Positions 45,593 to 54,571 of a DNA stretch of 64,000 nt are shown piece after piece (the first letter of the stretch is position 1; each line of letters begins with the position of its first letter). Location of the stretch: NCBI GenBank assembly GCA_034669965.1, contig JAXMOK010000014.1:1-64000 (forward strand), written 5' to 3'. The notes beneath the pieces are model-generated. The model had not been told where the DNA came from, did not search any database, and saw nothing but the letters and a program-made list of their open reading frames with translations. The stretch comes from HXMU1420-13 sp034669965. Lineage in GTDB: Bacteria; Bacteroidota; Rhodothermia; Balneolales; Balneolaceae. Made by a program: the position numbers and the translations under genes.

Positions 45593-46755
45593 ACGTCCTT
45601 CATTTTGCTAAAAAACCCTTTCTCTTCTTTGGTTTGATTAGAAGCATCAAAATTTTCAGAATCACGTAAAGATTCAATGGTCTTTTGCTCTTTATCGCTC
45701 AGGTTTCGAGGCATGTATACATTCACACGAACATATTGATCGCCTTCGCCACTGTTATTAAGCCCAACAATTCCTTTACCGCGCATTCGAAGTAATTTGC
45801 CCGGTTGAGTTCCCGATTCAATGCGTAGTTTAGCTTTGCCTTTTAAGGTAGGTACTTGCTTTTCACAACCCAGAATTGCATCCGGAATGCTCAGAGTAAG
45901 ATCGTGATAGATATTGTTGCCTTCACGAATGAAATGCTCGTGCTCTTTCTCTTCAATCAACACGATTAGATCGCCGGCAGGTCCGCCGCGGCGACCCGCG
46001 TTTCCTTGTCCACGCAGAGTAATGTAATTCCCGTTCGAAACTCCTGATGGGATATTCACCTTGATAGTCTCTTCGCCTTTTTCTCGGCCTTCGCCGTTAC
46101 AAGACTTACATTTATTTTTGATAATGCGACCCTCGCCCTGGCAGGTTGGACATGGCTGCACATTTACCATTTGCCCAAGCATGGTTCTGGTAACCTGGCG
46201 AACTTCGCCCATTCCGTTACAAGTTCCACAAGTTTCGAAATCGGAATTAGATGCAGCGCCAGTACCCTCGCAAGTATTACAACCAACCTGCTTTTTAACT
46301 TTCAGGGTTTTTTCGGTTCCAAATGCAATTTCTTCTAATGTTAACGGCATTCTGATTTTCATATCAGAACCGGGCGTACCTGCTGAACGACGTCCGCCAC
46401 GTGATCGGCCACGACCTCCGCCTCCGAAAATATCATCGCCGAAAAAGCTGCTGCCAAAGATATCGCCGAATCGACTGAAAATGTCTTCCATGTCGAATTC
46501 AGCGCCGCCACCGCCAAAGCCACCTTGGCCGTTTACACCGGCATGCCCATATTGGTCGTATCGTGCTTTTTTCTGTGGATCGCGAAGTACTTCGTACGCT
46601 TCTGCTGCTTCTTTGAATTTCGTTTCAGCATCGGCATCTCCCTTGTTTCTATCCGGGTGATATTTCATTGCTAACTTGCGGTACGCTTTCTTCATCTCCG
46701 CTTCTGTAGCATTTTTACCTACACCCAGAATGTCGTAATAATCTCGTTTACTCAT
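45583..46755 (-). CDS. dnaJ: Chaperone protein DnaJ
   Basis: DnaJ activates DnaK and holds unfolded proteins. The J domain has HPD at 33-35 (KYHPDRNKGD). A Gly/Phe region follows (GGFGGGGAEFDMEDIFSRFG), then four zinc repeats CNTCEGTG, CGTCNGMG, CPTCQGEG and CKSCNGEG and the C-terminal peptide-binding domains. The 390-residue length is normal. I chose the ATG at 46755; the frame also has a GTG and TTG just upstream. It follows grpE by 9 bp. No hrcA or dnaK is adjacent. Confidence 0.95.
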   Translation of the reverse strand: MSKRDYYDILGVGKNATEAEMKKAYRKLAMKYHPDRNKGDADAETKFKEAAEAYEVLRDPQKKARYDQYGHAGVNGQGGFGGGGAEFDMEDIFSRFGDIFGSSFFGDDIFGGGGRGRSRGGRRSAGTPGSDMKIRMPLTLEEIAFGTEKTLKVKKQVGCNTCEGTGAASNSDFETCGTCNGMGEVRQVTRTMLGQMVNVQPCPTCQGEGRIIKNKCKSCNGEGREKGEETIKVNIPSGVSNGNYITLRGQGNAGRRGGPAGDLIVLIEEKEHEHFIREGNNIYHDLTLSIPDAILGCEKQVPTLKGKAKLRIESGTQPGKLLRMRGKGIVGLNNSGEGDQYVRVNVYMPRNLSDKEQKTIESLRDSENFDASNQTKEEKGFFSKMKDVFG

Positions 46756-46764
46756 CACCAATCC

Positions 46765-47361
46765 TTATTCGCTTACAATTACTTTTGCGTGCTTAATCAC
46801 TTTATTTCCAATTTTGTATCCACTTTCCAAAATTTGTAGCACGGTATCACTTTCAGTTTTTTCATCCGGCGCAGGCTGTCGTAATAATGCATCATGTAGG
46901 TTTACATCAAATTGAATCCCAGTTTCGTTGATGCTTTCTACGCCATATTTACTGAACAGCTCTTCGAACTTACCGGCAACGAGTTTCACTCCAGCTGTAA
47001 AATTTTCATCTACTTCATATTCTTCCGATGCATTTAACACGCGATCAATGTCTTCTGAGATCGGCAGGAAATCTTGTAATGCAGCAATTTTGGCATCTTC
47101 ATACAAAGCAGCGCGTTCGCGTTGCACACGTTTACGTACATTTTCAAGCTCTGCTGCTTTTCTTAATAGTGAATCTTTTGTAGATGCGAGTTCTTGTTCC
47201 AGCTTAGCGATTGCGCTTTCCTCTGTTTCCTTTTCTTGTTCTTGCGGCTCTGTTTCTTGACCATTTGAGTCTTCGGCACCTTTCTTTTCAGTTTCTTCGG
47301 CTACCGTTTCAACCTCTTCGTTTTGCTCTAAATCTTCTTTTTTTATGTCTTCTGCACTCAT
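46765..47361 (-). CDS. grpE: Nucleotide exchange factor GrpE
   Basis: GrpE releases ADP from DnaK. The 198-residue protein begins with a long acidic, Glu-rich tract (first 60 residues). A coiled coil follows with ELENVRKRVQRERAALYE, then LQDFLPISEDIDRVL and the C-terminal beta part VLQILESGYKIGNKVIKHAKV. Normal family order. It is co-transcribed with dnaJ. Its upstream region carries repeats rather than a clear CIRCE element. Confidence 0.94.
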   Translation of the reverse strand: MSAEDIKKEDLEQNEEVETVAEETEKKGAEDSNGQETEPQEQEKETEESAIAKLEQELASTKDSLLRKAAELENVRKRVQRERAALYEDAKIAALQDFLPISEDIDRVLNASEEYEVDENFTAGVKLVAGKFEELFSKYGVESINETGIQFDVNLHDALLRQPAPDEKTESDTVLQILESGYKIGNKVIKHAKVIVSE

Positions 47362-47719
47362 CGTTAACAGTTAAATTCTTTTGGTTTTCTGCTACGATGC
47401 AAGCAAATAGTATGCCACGGGTCGGATTATTTTTGATGGTGACAAAGTTGCGTTTAGAGTTTTCGCCACAAAAGCACGAATGCACAAAAAGAGTAAAATC
47501 TTTGTCATTTCGAACAGAGTGAGCGCCAAAGGCATTCCTACGGTAAAATCTACTCACGAACTTCAGCTGCCAGACTATACCCCTAATTCTTAATTGAGCA
47601 ATTCTTAATTCTTAATTGAGTAAAAGGCCTTCGCCGCGGGATGACAACCAATTGTGTTTATACTTATTTAATAGTGCGATTCATAATTGAATAATTCTTA
47701 ATTCTTAATAGAACCATTC
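47362..47719. other. Repeat-filled gap upstream of grpE
   Basis: No gene is present. It holds the left copy of a 158-bp direct repeat (47488-47645), then AT-rich TTCTTAATTCTTAAT runs. The grpE promoter must lie in the first 130 bp; no CIRCE-type repeat is visible. Confidence 0.6.
47488..47645. repeat. 158-bp direct repeat, copy 1 (left of the toxin-antitoxin module)
   Basis: This copy matches 48538-48695 at a constant offset of 1,050 bp with three visible mismatches (A/G, T/A and C/T). It contains AGGCATTCCTACGG, internal TTCTTAATTGAG repeats and the end CCTTCGCCGCGGGATGAC. The end motif recurs a third time at about 48869-48886. Confidence 0.9.
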
Positions 47720-48148
47720 TCACTTCAAATTTTCTAAAAACTGTTCTGGAGTAAATATATCAATCTGTGACAGCTTATAATCTTTAGCGTTTCTTGTAAT
47801 AACAGCTTCGCACCCCGCTTCAATTGCGGTATAGTAAGTGATAGCATCTTCGAAATCCGGCCACTTTACAGAAATTGAAGCCTCGATAATTTTTTGGGTT
47901 ACTGAAGCAATTTCTACAAGTTCATTCAGAGCTTCAATAGCTGCATACGTCGATTTTCTTGAGGTTGATTGATTTAATATATAGAATAAGGTATCGACGC
48001 AATGTGCCGACACTAATCCAGTAATTTTGTTATTCTCTGATAATGCAAGAATTTGTAACGCATTGCTGGCAAATGGAATCCTTTTCAAAATTGCATCAAG
48101 ACAGACATTCGTATCAATGAGCACTTTTTTATTGCTCATATCTCTCAT
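47720..48148 (-). CDS. PIN-domain ribonuclease toxin (VapC-like)
   Basis: A 142-residue PIN-fold protein. Metal-binding acidic residues are visible in LIDTNVCLDAIL, VKWPDFEDAITYYTAIEAG and ITRNAKDYKL. Such toxins cleave tRNA or rRNA when freed from their antitoxin. The start overlaps the antitoxin gene by 20 bp; an ATG at 48139 would reduce the overlap. The gene pair lies between two 158-bp direct repeats, and has its own operator. Confidence 0.85.
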   Translation of the reverse strand: MRDMSNKKVLIDTNVCLDAILKRIPFASNALQILALSENNKITGLVSAHCVDTLFYILNQSTSRKSTYAAIEALNELVEIASVTQKIIEASISVKWPDFEDAITYYTAIEAGCEAVITRNAKDYKLSQIDIFTPEQFLENLK

Positions 48149-48389
48149 TTAAAGCACTAGCTTTTAATGCTTTATAGTCTATACTCTTTTGTTTATCTGT
48201 TTCATGTACCGCATTCATTAGACGTTCCACAGCACTTCCGGGATTGGGAATGAACTCAGGCTCAATAGTTTCACTTTCTATAGCTTGTTCAAATAATTTT
48301 GAAATACTGATTCCTTTTTGCAAGGCCAAGTGCTTAGCCTTTTTCTTGATTGAACTTTCTACGGTCAGATTTAGTGTTTTTTTACTCAT
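48129..48389 (-). CDS. DUF6364-type antitoxin
   Basis: An 86-residue protein starting KTLNLTVESSIKKKAKHLALQKG, a ribbon-helix-helix-like pattern of the DUF6364 antitoxins, followed by ISISKLFEQAI. The C-terminal 45 residues would wrap around the toxin. It precedes and overlaps the PIN toxin gene, the classic order. It probably represses its own promoter through the repeated site just upstream. Confidence 0.8.
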   Translation of the reverse strand: MSKKTLNLTVESSIKKKAKHLALQKGISISKLFEQAIESETIEPEFIPNPGSAVERLMNAVHETDKQKSIDYKALKASALNERYEQ

Positions 48390-48399
48390 ACTTACATAT

Positions 48400-48435
48400 T
48401 AATGCGCATGATTATTATAACTAATGCGCATGATT
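48400..48435. promoter_or_regulatory. Repeated operator of the toxin-antitoxin module
   Basis: TAATGCGCATGATT occurs at 48400-48413 and again at 48422-48435, 22 bp apart. Each contains the palindrome ATGCGCAT. The pair starts 11 bp before the antitoxin start codon, as expected for autoregulation by an antitoxin dimer on one face of the helix. Confidence 0.65.
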
Positions 48436-48537
48436 TATCCAATTATAGAATCCTACACTCATAGTCACACAGTCATTTACAATGAAAAATACTTACGTGC
48501 TCCGCTAAAGTTTAGGACACAGAAGCACTAAACCACG

Positions 48538-48695
48538 AAAGAGTAAAATCTTTGTCATTTCGAACGGAGAGAGCGCCAAAGGCATTCCTACGGTAAAATC
48601 TACTCACGAACTTCAGCTGTCAGACTATACCCCTAATTCTTAATTGAGCAATTCTTAATTCTTAATTGAGTAAAAGGCCTTCGCCGCGGGATGAC
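48538..48695. repeat. 158-bp direct repeat, copy 2 (right of the toxin-antitoxin module)
   Basis: Near-identical to 47488-47645 in the same orientation. Flanking bases differ, so the repeat boundaries are sharp on both sides. Together the copies bracket 892 bp that hold the module. Confidence 0.9.
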
Positions 48696-48996
48696 TTGAA
48701 ACCTTTCTCCTGAATCCTTTCACCATTCTCCTTCAATGCGCCACAAAAGCACCAAACCAAGAAAAGATGATTCACCAAGCGAAGTACTTTTCCCCTAGGG
48801 ACGCCCTTGGCGAGTGCTTCGCGATAATAGAGGTCAAGATTTGCCCTTTGTATAGCTCAATATCCCGGCCTTCGCCGCGGGATGACAAAAACTGTGCTTG
48901 TTCTTTTTGGATCGTGCAATTCTTAATTGGATAATTCTTATTTGATCTTGATCCTTTCTCCTGATCCCTTCCTCCATTCCCTTAAATCTTTGATAC
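48696..48996. other. Repeat-derived gap
   Basis: No gene. Shows CCTTTCTCCTGA twice (near 48702 and 48952), CGCCACAAAAGCAC (also at 47464), GCGAAGTAC paired with GTGCTTCGC, and a third CCTTCGCCGCGGGATGAC near 48869-48886. It appears to be built of the same repeat family as the 158-bp copies. Confidence 0.6.
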
Positions 48997-49034
48997 AAAA
49001 AAACCTCATCCGATTTTCAACAGATGAGGTTTTA
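48997..49034 (-). terminator. Rho-independent terminator of the SGNH lipoprotein gene
   Basis: Arms AAAACCTCATC and GATGAGGTTTT enclose a 12-nt loop; on the minus strand the stem is followed by TTTTTTT. It lies 19 bp beyond the stop of the gene at 49053-50693. Confidence 0.85.
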
Positions 49035-49052
49035 AAATGTTGGTTATTAAAC

Positions 49053-50693
49053 TTACTGCTCGGTCAAACAATCACCTACGCCACAAACAACCACTGATGG
49101 CAAGTTTGTAACATTGATGGATGGCAGGTTCGCTCCAAACTTGGCTTCAATCACACCTAACATTTCGTTAGCTATAATTGCATAACCACGAGGGTTAGGA
49201 TGCACACCATCGGTTGAAAGAATACCATTTGGTGAAAAGTCTGGCTCTAGATTAATACCTTCGTATGTTATACCTGGAACACCATCACTAAAACCGAAGA
49301 TATCATAGAAAACACCAGATGGACTGTTCGTATCATGTAAAGCTAAACGACTAGAGTTTGCTGCAACAGCATTACTGATAGTTGCATTAAATTGCGCTCT
49401 TCGAGTTTCGATTGCAACTTGTTCGGCTAGCGTTAAGTAATACTGATCGCCACTAAGTGAGCCATCTGTATTAAAACCTAGAGGGATTACTACCCCAATA
49501 GCTTTTGTTGCGTCACCGGCAAATGCAGTTCCAAGCACAGATCCCGCACTTAAAAGAACAAGTTCGCCTTGTACCATTGGTCGAGATTGCTCATAGGGTA
49601 CTAAAGCAGCGCGTTGTTCGGCATTAATCTGGCCAAATGTTTGAAGTGAATTGAAACATCCTTCAAGATCATCTAACTCTTCATCGATGGCTAGAATTGG
49701 GTTATTACCTTCAGAATAAGAGATTAACCTTCTTGCAGCATCTTGCGCAGAGATCGCATTAAATGGTGCGCTTGCACAAGCTTGAATTGCTCCGTTTACA
49801 GAAGCTACGCCATCATTAATTGCACTTGCTGTTGCCGCATCTAAAGCAATGTTATTCCAAACTACAGCCTGGAATACAGGCAATCCTAAAATAAATGGGA
49901 TATTAGATACAACGCCTTTAGCCTGAGAACCACCCATTAATGTTGCAATAACTCCATTATAGCGCTGTTCAAAGTCAGCGGCTGAAGTAAATATAGCTTC
50001 ATTGGCACCACCTGAGGCTGCATATCCCAACACGTCATTGTTTCCAATCCACAAAGTGAAAAACGTAGGTTGAGTTGCTAATGCATCATTTAGAATAGTT
50101 GATCCGTTTGCTCCATCTTGGCTAGGGCTACTTGCAAAACGCTTGTAGAATGGATTAAACGCTGGATTCTGTGGAATATCAGGACCACCTGTAGCAGGCG
50201 TTAAAAGCTGACCAACTTGTATACCAGGTACACCAAAGTTGTGAACTTGCGGGCCGCTATAAGGAGATGGCAGGTCACCGCCAAGTGTAGGTGTTGGTAC
50301 ACGTTGAACTACATCAAGTTTGAATCGACCTAAAATGGTACTGCCCTGAGGGTTAGGAACTACTGTATTAAACCCTTTTTCGGAGTTAATATCGGGTTGA
50401 TTGAAGGTGATACCACCATCAACAGTAACTCCCAATTGTGCAGCCATCATTGCCGGGTAGGACATTTGTTGGCCCATGTTATAAAGTGCTCCATCCGCAT
50501 ATCCTGCAACAAGCGAATTTCCTATGGCTACAAAGGTAGAAAAATCTGCATCTCCTGAAGTGTATTCAGGAGTTGTAGGTAATGGATTATCTTCTAACCG
50601 TTCGTTGATCAGAGAATCTCCTTGTCCGTCGCAGGCATTGAACAGAACAGCCAGAGAAAGTACTAGAAATATTGATTTATATGATTTTTTCAT
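49053..50693 (-). CDS. SGNH/GDSL-type hydrolase lipoprotein
   Basis: A 546-residue lipoprotein (lipobox FNAC, Cys21). The catalytic Ser is Ser60 in AIGNSLVAGYADG, the Asn is in LWIGNNDVLGYAAS, and the Asp-His pair is in STDGVHPNPRGYAI. It probably acts as an esterase or lipase at the outer membrane. It is 15 bp downstream of a TonB-dependent receptor gene. The pairing suggests cleavage of a substrate that the receptor imports; the substrate is unknown. Confidence 0.85.
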   Translation of the reverse strand: MKKSYKSIFLVLSLAVLFNACDGQGDSLINERLEDNPLPTTPEYTSGDADFSTFVAIGNSLVAGYADGALYNMGQQMSYPAMMAAQLGVTVDGGITFNQPDINSEKGFNTVVPNPQGSTILGRFKLDVVQRVPTPTLGGDLPSPYSGPQVHNFGVPGIQVGQLLTPATGGPDIPQNPAFNPFYKRFASSPSQDGANGSTILNDALATQPTFFTLWIGNNDVLGYAASGGANEAIFTSAADFEQRYNGVIATLMGGSQAKGVVSNIPFILGLPVFQAVVWNNIALDAATASAINDGVASVNGAIQACASAPFNAISAQDAARRLISYSEGNNPILAIDEELDDLEGCFNSLQTFGQINAEQRAALVPYEQSRPMVQGELVLLSAGSVLGTAFAGDATKAIGVVIPLGFNTDGSLSGDQYYLTLAEQVAIETRRAQFNATISNAVAANSSRLALHDTNSPSGVFYDIFGFSDGVPGITYEGINLEPDFSPNGILSTDGVHPNPRGYAIIANEMLGVIEAKFGANLPSINVTNLPSVVVCGVGDCLTEQ

Positions 50694-50708
50694 GTCTGTA
50701 AAGCCTTA

Positions 50709-53585
50709 TTAGTTCAAGAATTGATCGAAAGTAATCGAGAAGTAGTAAATCGCGCCTAGGCTCGGGTTTGCTAACGAGGTAGTATAACGCTCGTTTAAGA
50801 TATTACTTCCGCCAATCTTTAGAATGGTGTTTTGTGCTTTTAGCTTATAGCTGATTTGAGCATCAACAGTGCCAAAAGCGTCGATTACGCCATCGCCAAT
50901 AGACGACTGCCATACGTAAGCATCCTGCCAACGGTAAGTAACGTTGAAACCAAGGTTATCGGTTACTTTACGATTTGCGAATTTAACATTGTATCTCCAC
51001 TCTGGAGTATTGTAGCTGGCACGGAATCCTTGGTTAATTAAGTCATCTTCATCGAGAAGTTTGTTATAAGAAACATTACCTCCCAAAGTATATCCACCTG
51101 ATAAGGAATAATCGGCAGTAACTGCAAAACCGTGTGATCTCACTTTACCATCAGCGTTGATGTCGAACCCATAGCTTTGAGTTGCAAAAGACTGATTTGG
51201 ATTGTTCGGGTCTTGACGGGTTACAACAGATTGCTTCCATGCATCAGAACCAACGGTGTATTCAGAACCTGGCTCGTTTTTCAGCCCTGCAGGGATTCCT
51301 TGAGTGAAAGTAACTTCAGCAATGAAGTCTGTGTATTCACTAAAGTAATAGTAGGCATCAATAAATAATCGATTGTTGATTAACGACTTATACCCTACTT
51401 CCCAAGTCTGAATTTTTTCCGGTTGGAAATCATCAAATTCAAATTCTTCAACCAAAGCCATAGCTTGTGCAACAGATGCGCCACCTGCAATTGCAGCTCT
51501 GGCTTCTGGTACGCCGGTATACACTGTATTGGTTTCGAAGTTATATCGATCTACTAGTGCCGGGTTAGAACCAATCAAACGGCGTGATACTACATCTAAA
51601 TCAATGAACTGATCCTGAGTAGTTGGGATTCGGAAACCACGTTGGAACGAAGCACGAATATTGTGGTTATCAGCAACGGTTATTATTGCGGAAGCACGTG
51701 GCGAAAGTTGGCCATCAAAATACTCGTTCTTATCATAACGGAATGAGGCACTCAAATCTAAGTTACCATCCATTACTTGCTTACCGAATTGTGCAAATGC
51801 ACCCCATTCGTCGATGTCGAACTCATCGCCATTGTCTTGTAATGCAAAGAGTGTTCCTTGCGATTCAAGTGCATATCGACGAACATTTACACCTGCTACA
51901 ATTTGCACTTGCTCAGGGTCGATCATATTCGCAAAATTGTAGAAACCTTCTGCGTGGTATAGATTCGACTTATCTAAGAATTTTGCGCCCCCTTCAGAAA
52001 TAGGTGTAGATCGGATTTGAGCAGCTAAGTCTTTGAATTCTTGAGAATCCGGTGATAATTGAGCTGCATCTGCTTGAGCACGTGCCTGCGCATGTGCTTG
52101 ATCAACAGAAGCACCTTGAGTTCTAGCGCCTGCAAAGGTTGCAAAATATTGAGGCAGGTACGTTTGCTGGTTAATTAAAGAAGCTAATGTATTAGCAGCA
52201 TACGAATCACCGGAGTTTTCTTGCGTAGTATAAGCTCGCAGGTAGAAATCAGGGTGGCGAAGCTCTACTTTTCCTGTCCATATAGAAAAGTCGTCAAGTA
52301 CGAAGCGATCGTTTGCGGTATACACTGTACTTCCATAACCAATGTTATACTGGCCAACCAATTCGTAACTATCGTTTAGTCGATAGTGGAGTGCTGCCCC
52401 AAGTTTTAAACTTTCGGTAGTGTTATCCACAAAAGAATTTTCGCGGTAACCGGTTGGTGTAAATGCTCCTTCTATGCCATCAGGATATAATGTTCTGGTA
52501 GCAGCTGTTTGAGCGCCAGCAGCTCCACCACTAGCAATTACACCGTCAGCAATAGCTCCCATTGTTACAGTAAAATCACCATACACATTGGTACCATCAT
52601 ATAATCTTGGAATTGCTGCTTCAGATCGAGAAGAAGCACCTCGTTCAATTAAGCCTGATTGATCGCGATAATCAACGCCAATAAAATCGTTAGCTTTCAG
52701 ATAGGAGACATTTGCTTTAAAAGCGAATTTGTTGTTGAAAGATTTTGCATATCTGGCACTGTAGCTTTGATACAGAGATGGATCTTCAACTTCACTATCA
52801 ATATGGTTCACACCGGTTTTAATGGCTACTGATAATCCTTGATAGTCAAAAGCACTTTTTGAATTCATCAATAATATACCGTTGATGGCATTTGGCCCAT
52901 ATAGTGCTGAAGCCGCACCCGGAATCAATTCTACACTTTCTAAATCGAGTTCAGAAATACCTACCACGTTACCAACGGCGAAGTTTAGCCCCGGTGCTTG
53001 GTTGTCGATACCATCAATCAACTGAACAAAACGGGTGTTACCGTTTGCTGCGAAACCACGTGTGTTGATGGATTTAAAGGTTATGGATTGAGTACTAAAA
53101 TCAACCCCTTTTAGGTTACCAATAGCATCATAAAAGTTAGTGGACGCTGTTGCCTGAATGTCGAGTACATCAATTTTCTCGATAGATACCGGAGATTGCA
53201 GAATACTTTCTTCTACCCTAGAGGCAGAAATTACGACATCGCTACCGAAAATGGTCTGTTCTTCCATTACGATCTCAAGTATTTCGTTATTAGAAGTAAC
53301 CACAATTTCTTGAGGTTGAAATCCAATAATCGAGATAATTAGTGTTACCGGAGGATCCATATTTATCTGCAAATTAAATGCACCATAAACATTGGTCGAC
53401 GTTCCAATAATTTTATCTTTTACTCGAATATTTACCCCTACCAGAGGTTCACCACTTACATCGGTTACAATACCGGTTACTTCAGTATTTAATTCATCAT
53501 TACCGGTGGCAGCATTTGCGTACTGTCCAACTCCGAGAATTAAACTGAGACACAGTATGATCAAGCTCCGTATCTGTTTACTCAT
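50709..53585 (-). CDS. TonB-dependent outer-membrane receptor
   Basis: A 958-residue receptor. The signal peptide is SLIILCLSLILGVGQYANAA. A carboxypeptidase-like regulatory domain covers about 35-115 (VTGIVTDVSGEPLVGVNIRVKDK), the plug begins near VVISASRVEESILQ and holds FYDAIGNLKGVDFS, and the barrel ends in IYYFSITFDQFLN. The ligand cannot be told. It forms a unit with the SGNH lipoprotein. A LacI-type operator lies 120 bp upstream. Confidence 0.92.
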   Translation of the reverse strand: MSKQIRSLIILCLSLILGVGQYANAATGNDELNTEVTGIVTDVSGEPLVGVNIRVKDKIIGTSTNVYGAFNLQINMDPPVTLIISIIGFQPQEIVVTSNNEILEIVMEEQTIFGSDVVISASRVEESILQSPVSIEKIDVLDIQATASTNFYDAIGNLKGVDFSTQSITFKSINTRGFAANGNTRFVQLIDGIDNQAPGLNFAVGNVVGISELDLESVELIPGAASALYGPNAINGILLMNSKSAFDYQGLSVAIKTGVNHIDSEVEDPSLYQSYSARYAKSFNNKFAFKANVSYLKANDFIGVDYRDQSGLIERGASSRSEAAIPRLYDGTNVYGDFTVTMGAIADGVIASGGAAGAQTAATRTLYPDGIEGAFTPTGYRENSFVDNTTESLKLGAALHYRLNDSYELVGQYNIGYGSTVYTANDRFVLDDFSIWTGKVELRHPDFYLRAYTTQENSGDSYAANTLASLINQQTYLPQYFATFAGARTQGASVDQAHAQARAQADAAQLSPDSQEFKDLAAQIRSTPISEGGAKFLDKSNLYHAEGFYNFANMIDPEQVQIVAGVNVRRYALESQGTLFALQDNGDEFDIDEWGAFAQFGKQVMDGNLDLSASFRYDKNEYFDGQLSPRASAIITVADNHNIRASFQRGFRIPTTQDQFIDLDVVSRRLIGSNPALVDRYNFETNTVYTGVPEARAAIAGGASVAQAMALVEEFEFDDFQPEKIQTWEVGYKSLINNRLFIDAYYYFSEYTDFIAEVTFTQGIPAGLKNEPGSEYTVGSDAWKQSVVTRQDPNNPNQSFATQSYGFDINADGKVRSHGFAVTADYSLSGGYTLGGNVSYNKLLDEDDLINQGFRASYNTPEWRYNVKFANRKVTDNLGFNVTYRWQDAYVWQSSIGDGVIDAFGTVDAQISYKLKAQNTILKIGGSNILNERYTTSLANPSLGAIYYFSITFDQFLN

Positions 53586-53704
53586 AATCTGATCCTGATT
53601 TGTTTCTATTTAATTAAAAATAATTGTTAGCATAGCGTTATAGATGACGATATTTTAACACCGTTTTTTATTACCTCATAAAGAAAAGCCTGAATAACTT
53701 GTTA

Positions 53705-53718
53705 TGCAAGCGCTTCCA
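53705..53718. promoter_or_regulatory. LacI-family-type operator upstream of the TonB receptor
   Basis: TGCAAGCGCTTCCA fits the LacI-family pattern TGnnAnCGnTnnCA on both strands, with the palindromic core AAGCGCTT at 53708-53715. It is 120 bp upstream of the receptor gene. The gapped ATAAC-TT-GTTAT is next to it. LacI-type control of TonB receptor units is known for carbohydrate uptake. Confidence 0.45.
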
Positions 53719-53820
53719 ATGTATAAATCGGGCAAAATTAATAAAAATGAGGCTTAACTCATGTTTATTTTTCTATAATAAATTGCTTTTCTTCAACCAT
53801 TTAAAATCAACCCTTTAAGC

Positions 53821-54519
53821 GTGCCTAAGTATATAATACCAAACACCCTATTACTTCTAATCTTTGTTTTTATTGGATGTGCCAGCACTAATCCTGAAAA
53901 AAACAATTCGCCCAAAGCTACATTTTTAGCGCTTGGCGACTCTTATACAATCGGAGAGTCTGTGCCAGAAAATGAACGATGGCCGGTTCAATTAGCAGAT
54001 CAATTAAATGAAAATGGATACAATTTCGCAGATCCCACTATAATCGCAACTACAGGTTGGACAACCGCTGAACTTCTGGATGGCATTGCAGAGGTTCAGC
54101 CATCGCATGATTTCGATCTTGTTTCGCTCCTAATTGGCGTAAATAATCAATATCGGGGTTATGATTTTGACATCTACAGGCAAGAACTTCCCGAACTGTT
54201 ATCGCAAGCGATTGCCTTTGCCGATGGCGATACCTCTCGTGTTTTTATGGTGTCGATTCCAAATTATGGAGTAACACCGTTTGGCCAATCCCGTGGGGAA
54301 GATAAAATCAGAGCAGAACTACTGGCATATGATCAATTTGCAGCCGAACTAGCCGCCCTGCATGGGATTCCTTTTATCAACATCACTCCTATTTCTGAGA
54401 AAGCAAAAGAGGATACATCCTATATCGCCTCCGATCAGTTGCATCCATCAGGAAAAATGTACAAAGAATGGGTAGAATTGATGCTGCCCGAAGTAATTAA
54501 CATAATTGAAAGGCAATAG
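53821..54519 (+). CDS. SGNH/GDSL hydrolase lipoprotein (short)
   Basis: A 232-residue lipoprotein. The lipobox is FIGC with Cys20. SGNH motifs are FLALGDSYTIGE (Ser41), LLIGVNNQYRG and SDQLHPSGKMY. Likely an esterase at the envelope. The start is GTG. It is divergent from the TonB receptor gene and 52 bp upstream of the SIMPL gene. Confidence 0.83.
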   Translation: MPKYIIPNTLLLLIFVFIGCASTNPEKNNSPKATFLALGDSYTIGESVPENERWPVQLADQLNENGYNFADPTIIATTGWTTAELLDGIAEVQPSHDFDLVSLLIGVNNQYRGYDFDIYRQELPELLSQAIAFADGDTSRVFMVSIPNYGVTPFGQSRGEDKIRAELLAYDQFAAELAALHGIPFINITPISEKAKEDTSYIASDQLHPSGKMYKEWVELMLPEVINIIERQ

Positions 54520-54571
54520 ATAATAGTTTTGCTTTGTTTACACAACGAACTTTAAATGAATCTGAAATAAT

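Noticed and set aside
46061..46660. 199-codon frame opposite dnaJ
   Set aside because: Antisense shadow of a certain gene; Pro/Ser-rich composition reflects the Gly/Cys-rich zinc-finger codons.
47362..47487. CIRCE element in front of grpE
   Set aside because: No TTAGCACTC-N9-GAGTGCTAA-like inverted repeat can be seen.
47646..48537. Composite transposon between the direct repeats
   Set aside because: No transposase or terminal inverted repeats were found, only the toxin-antitoxin pair.
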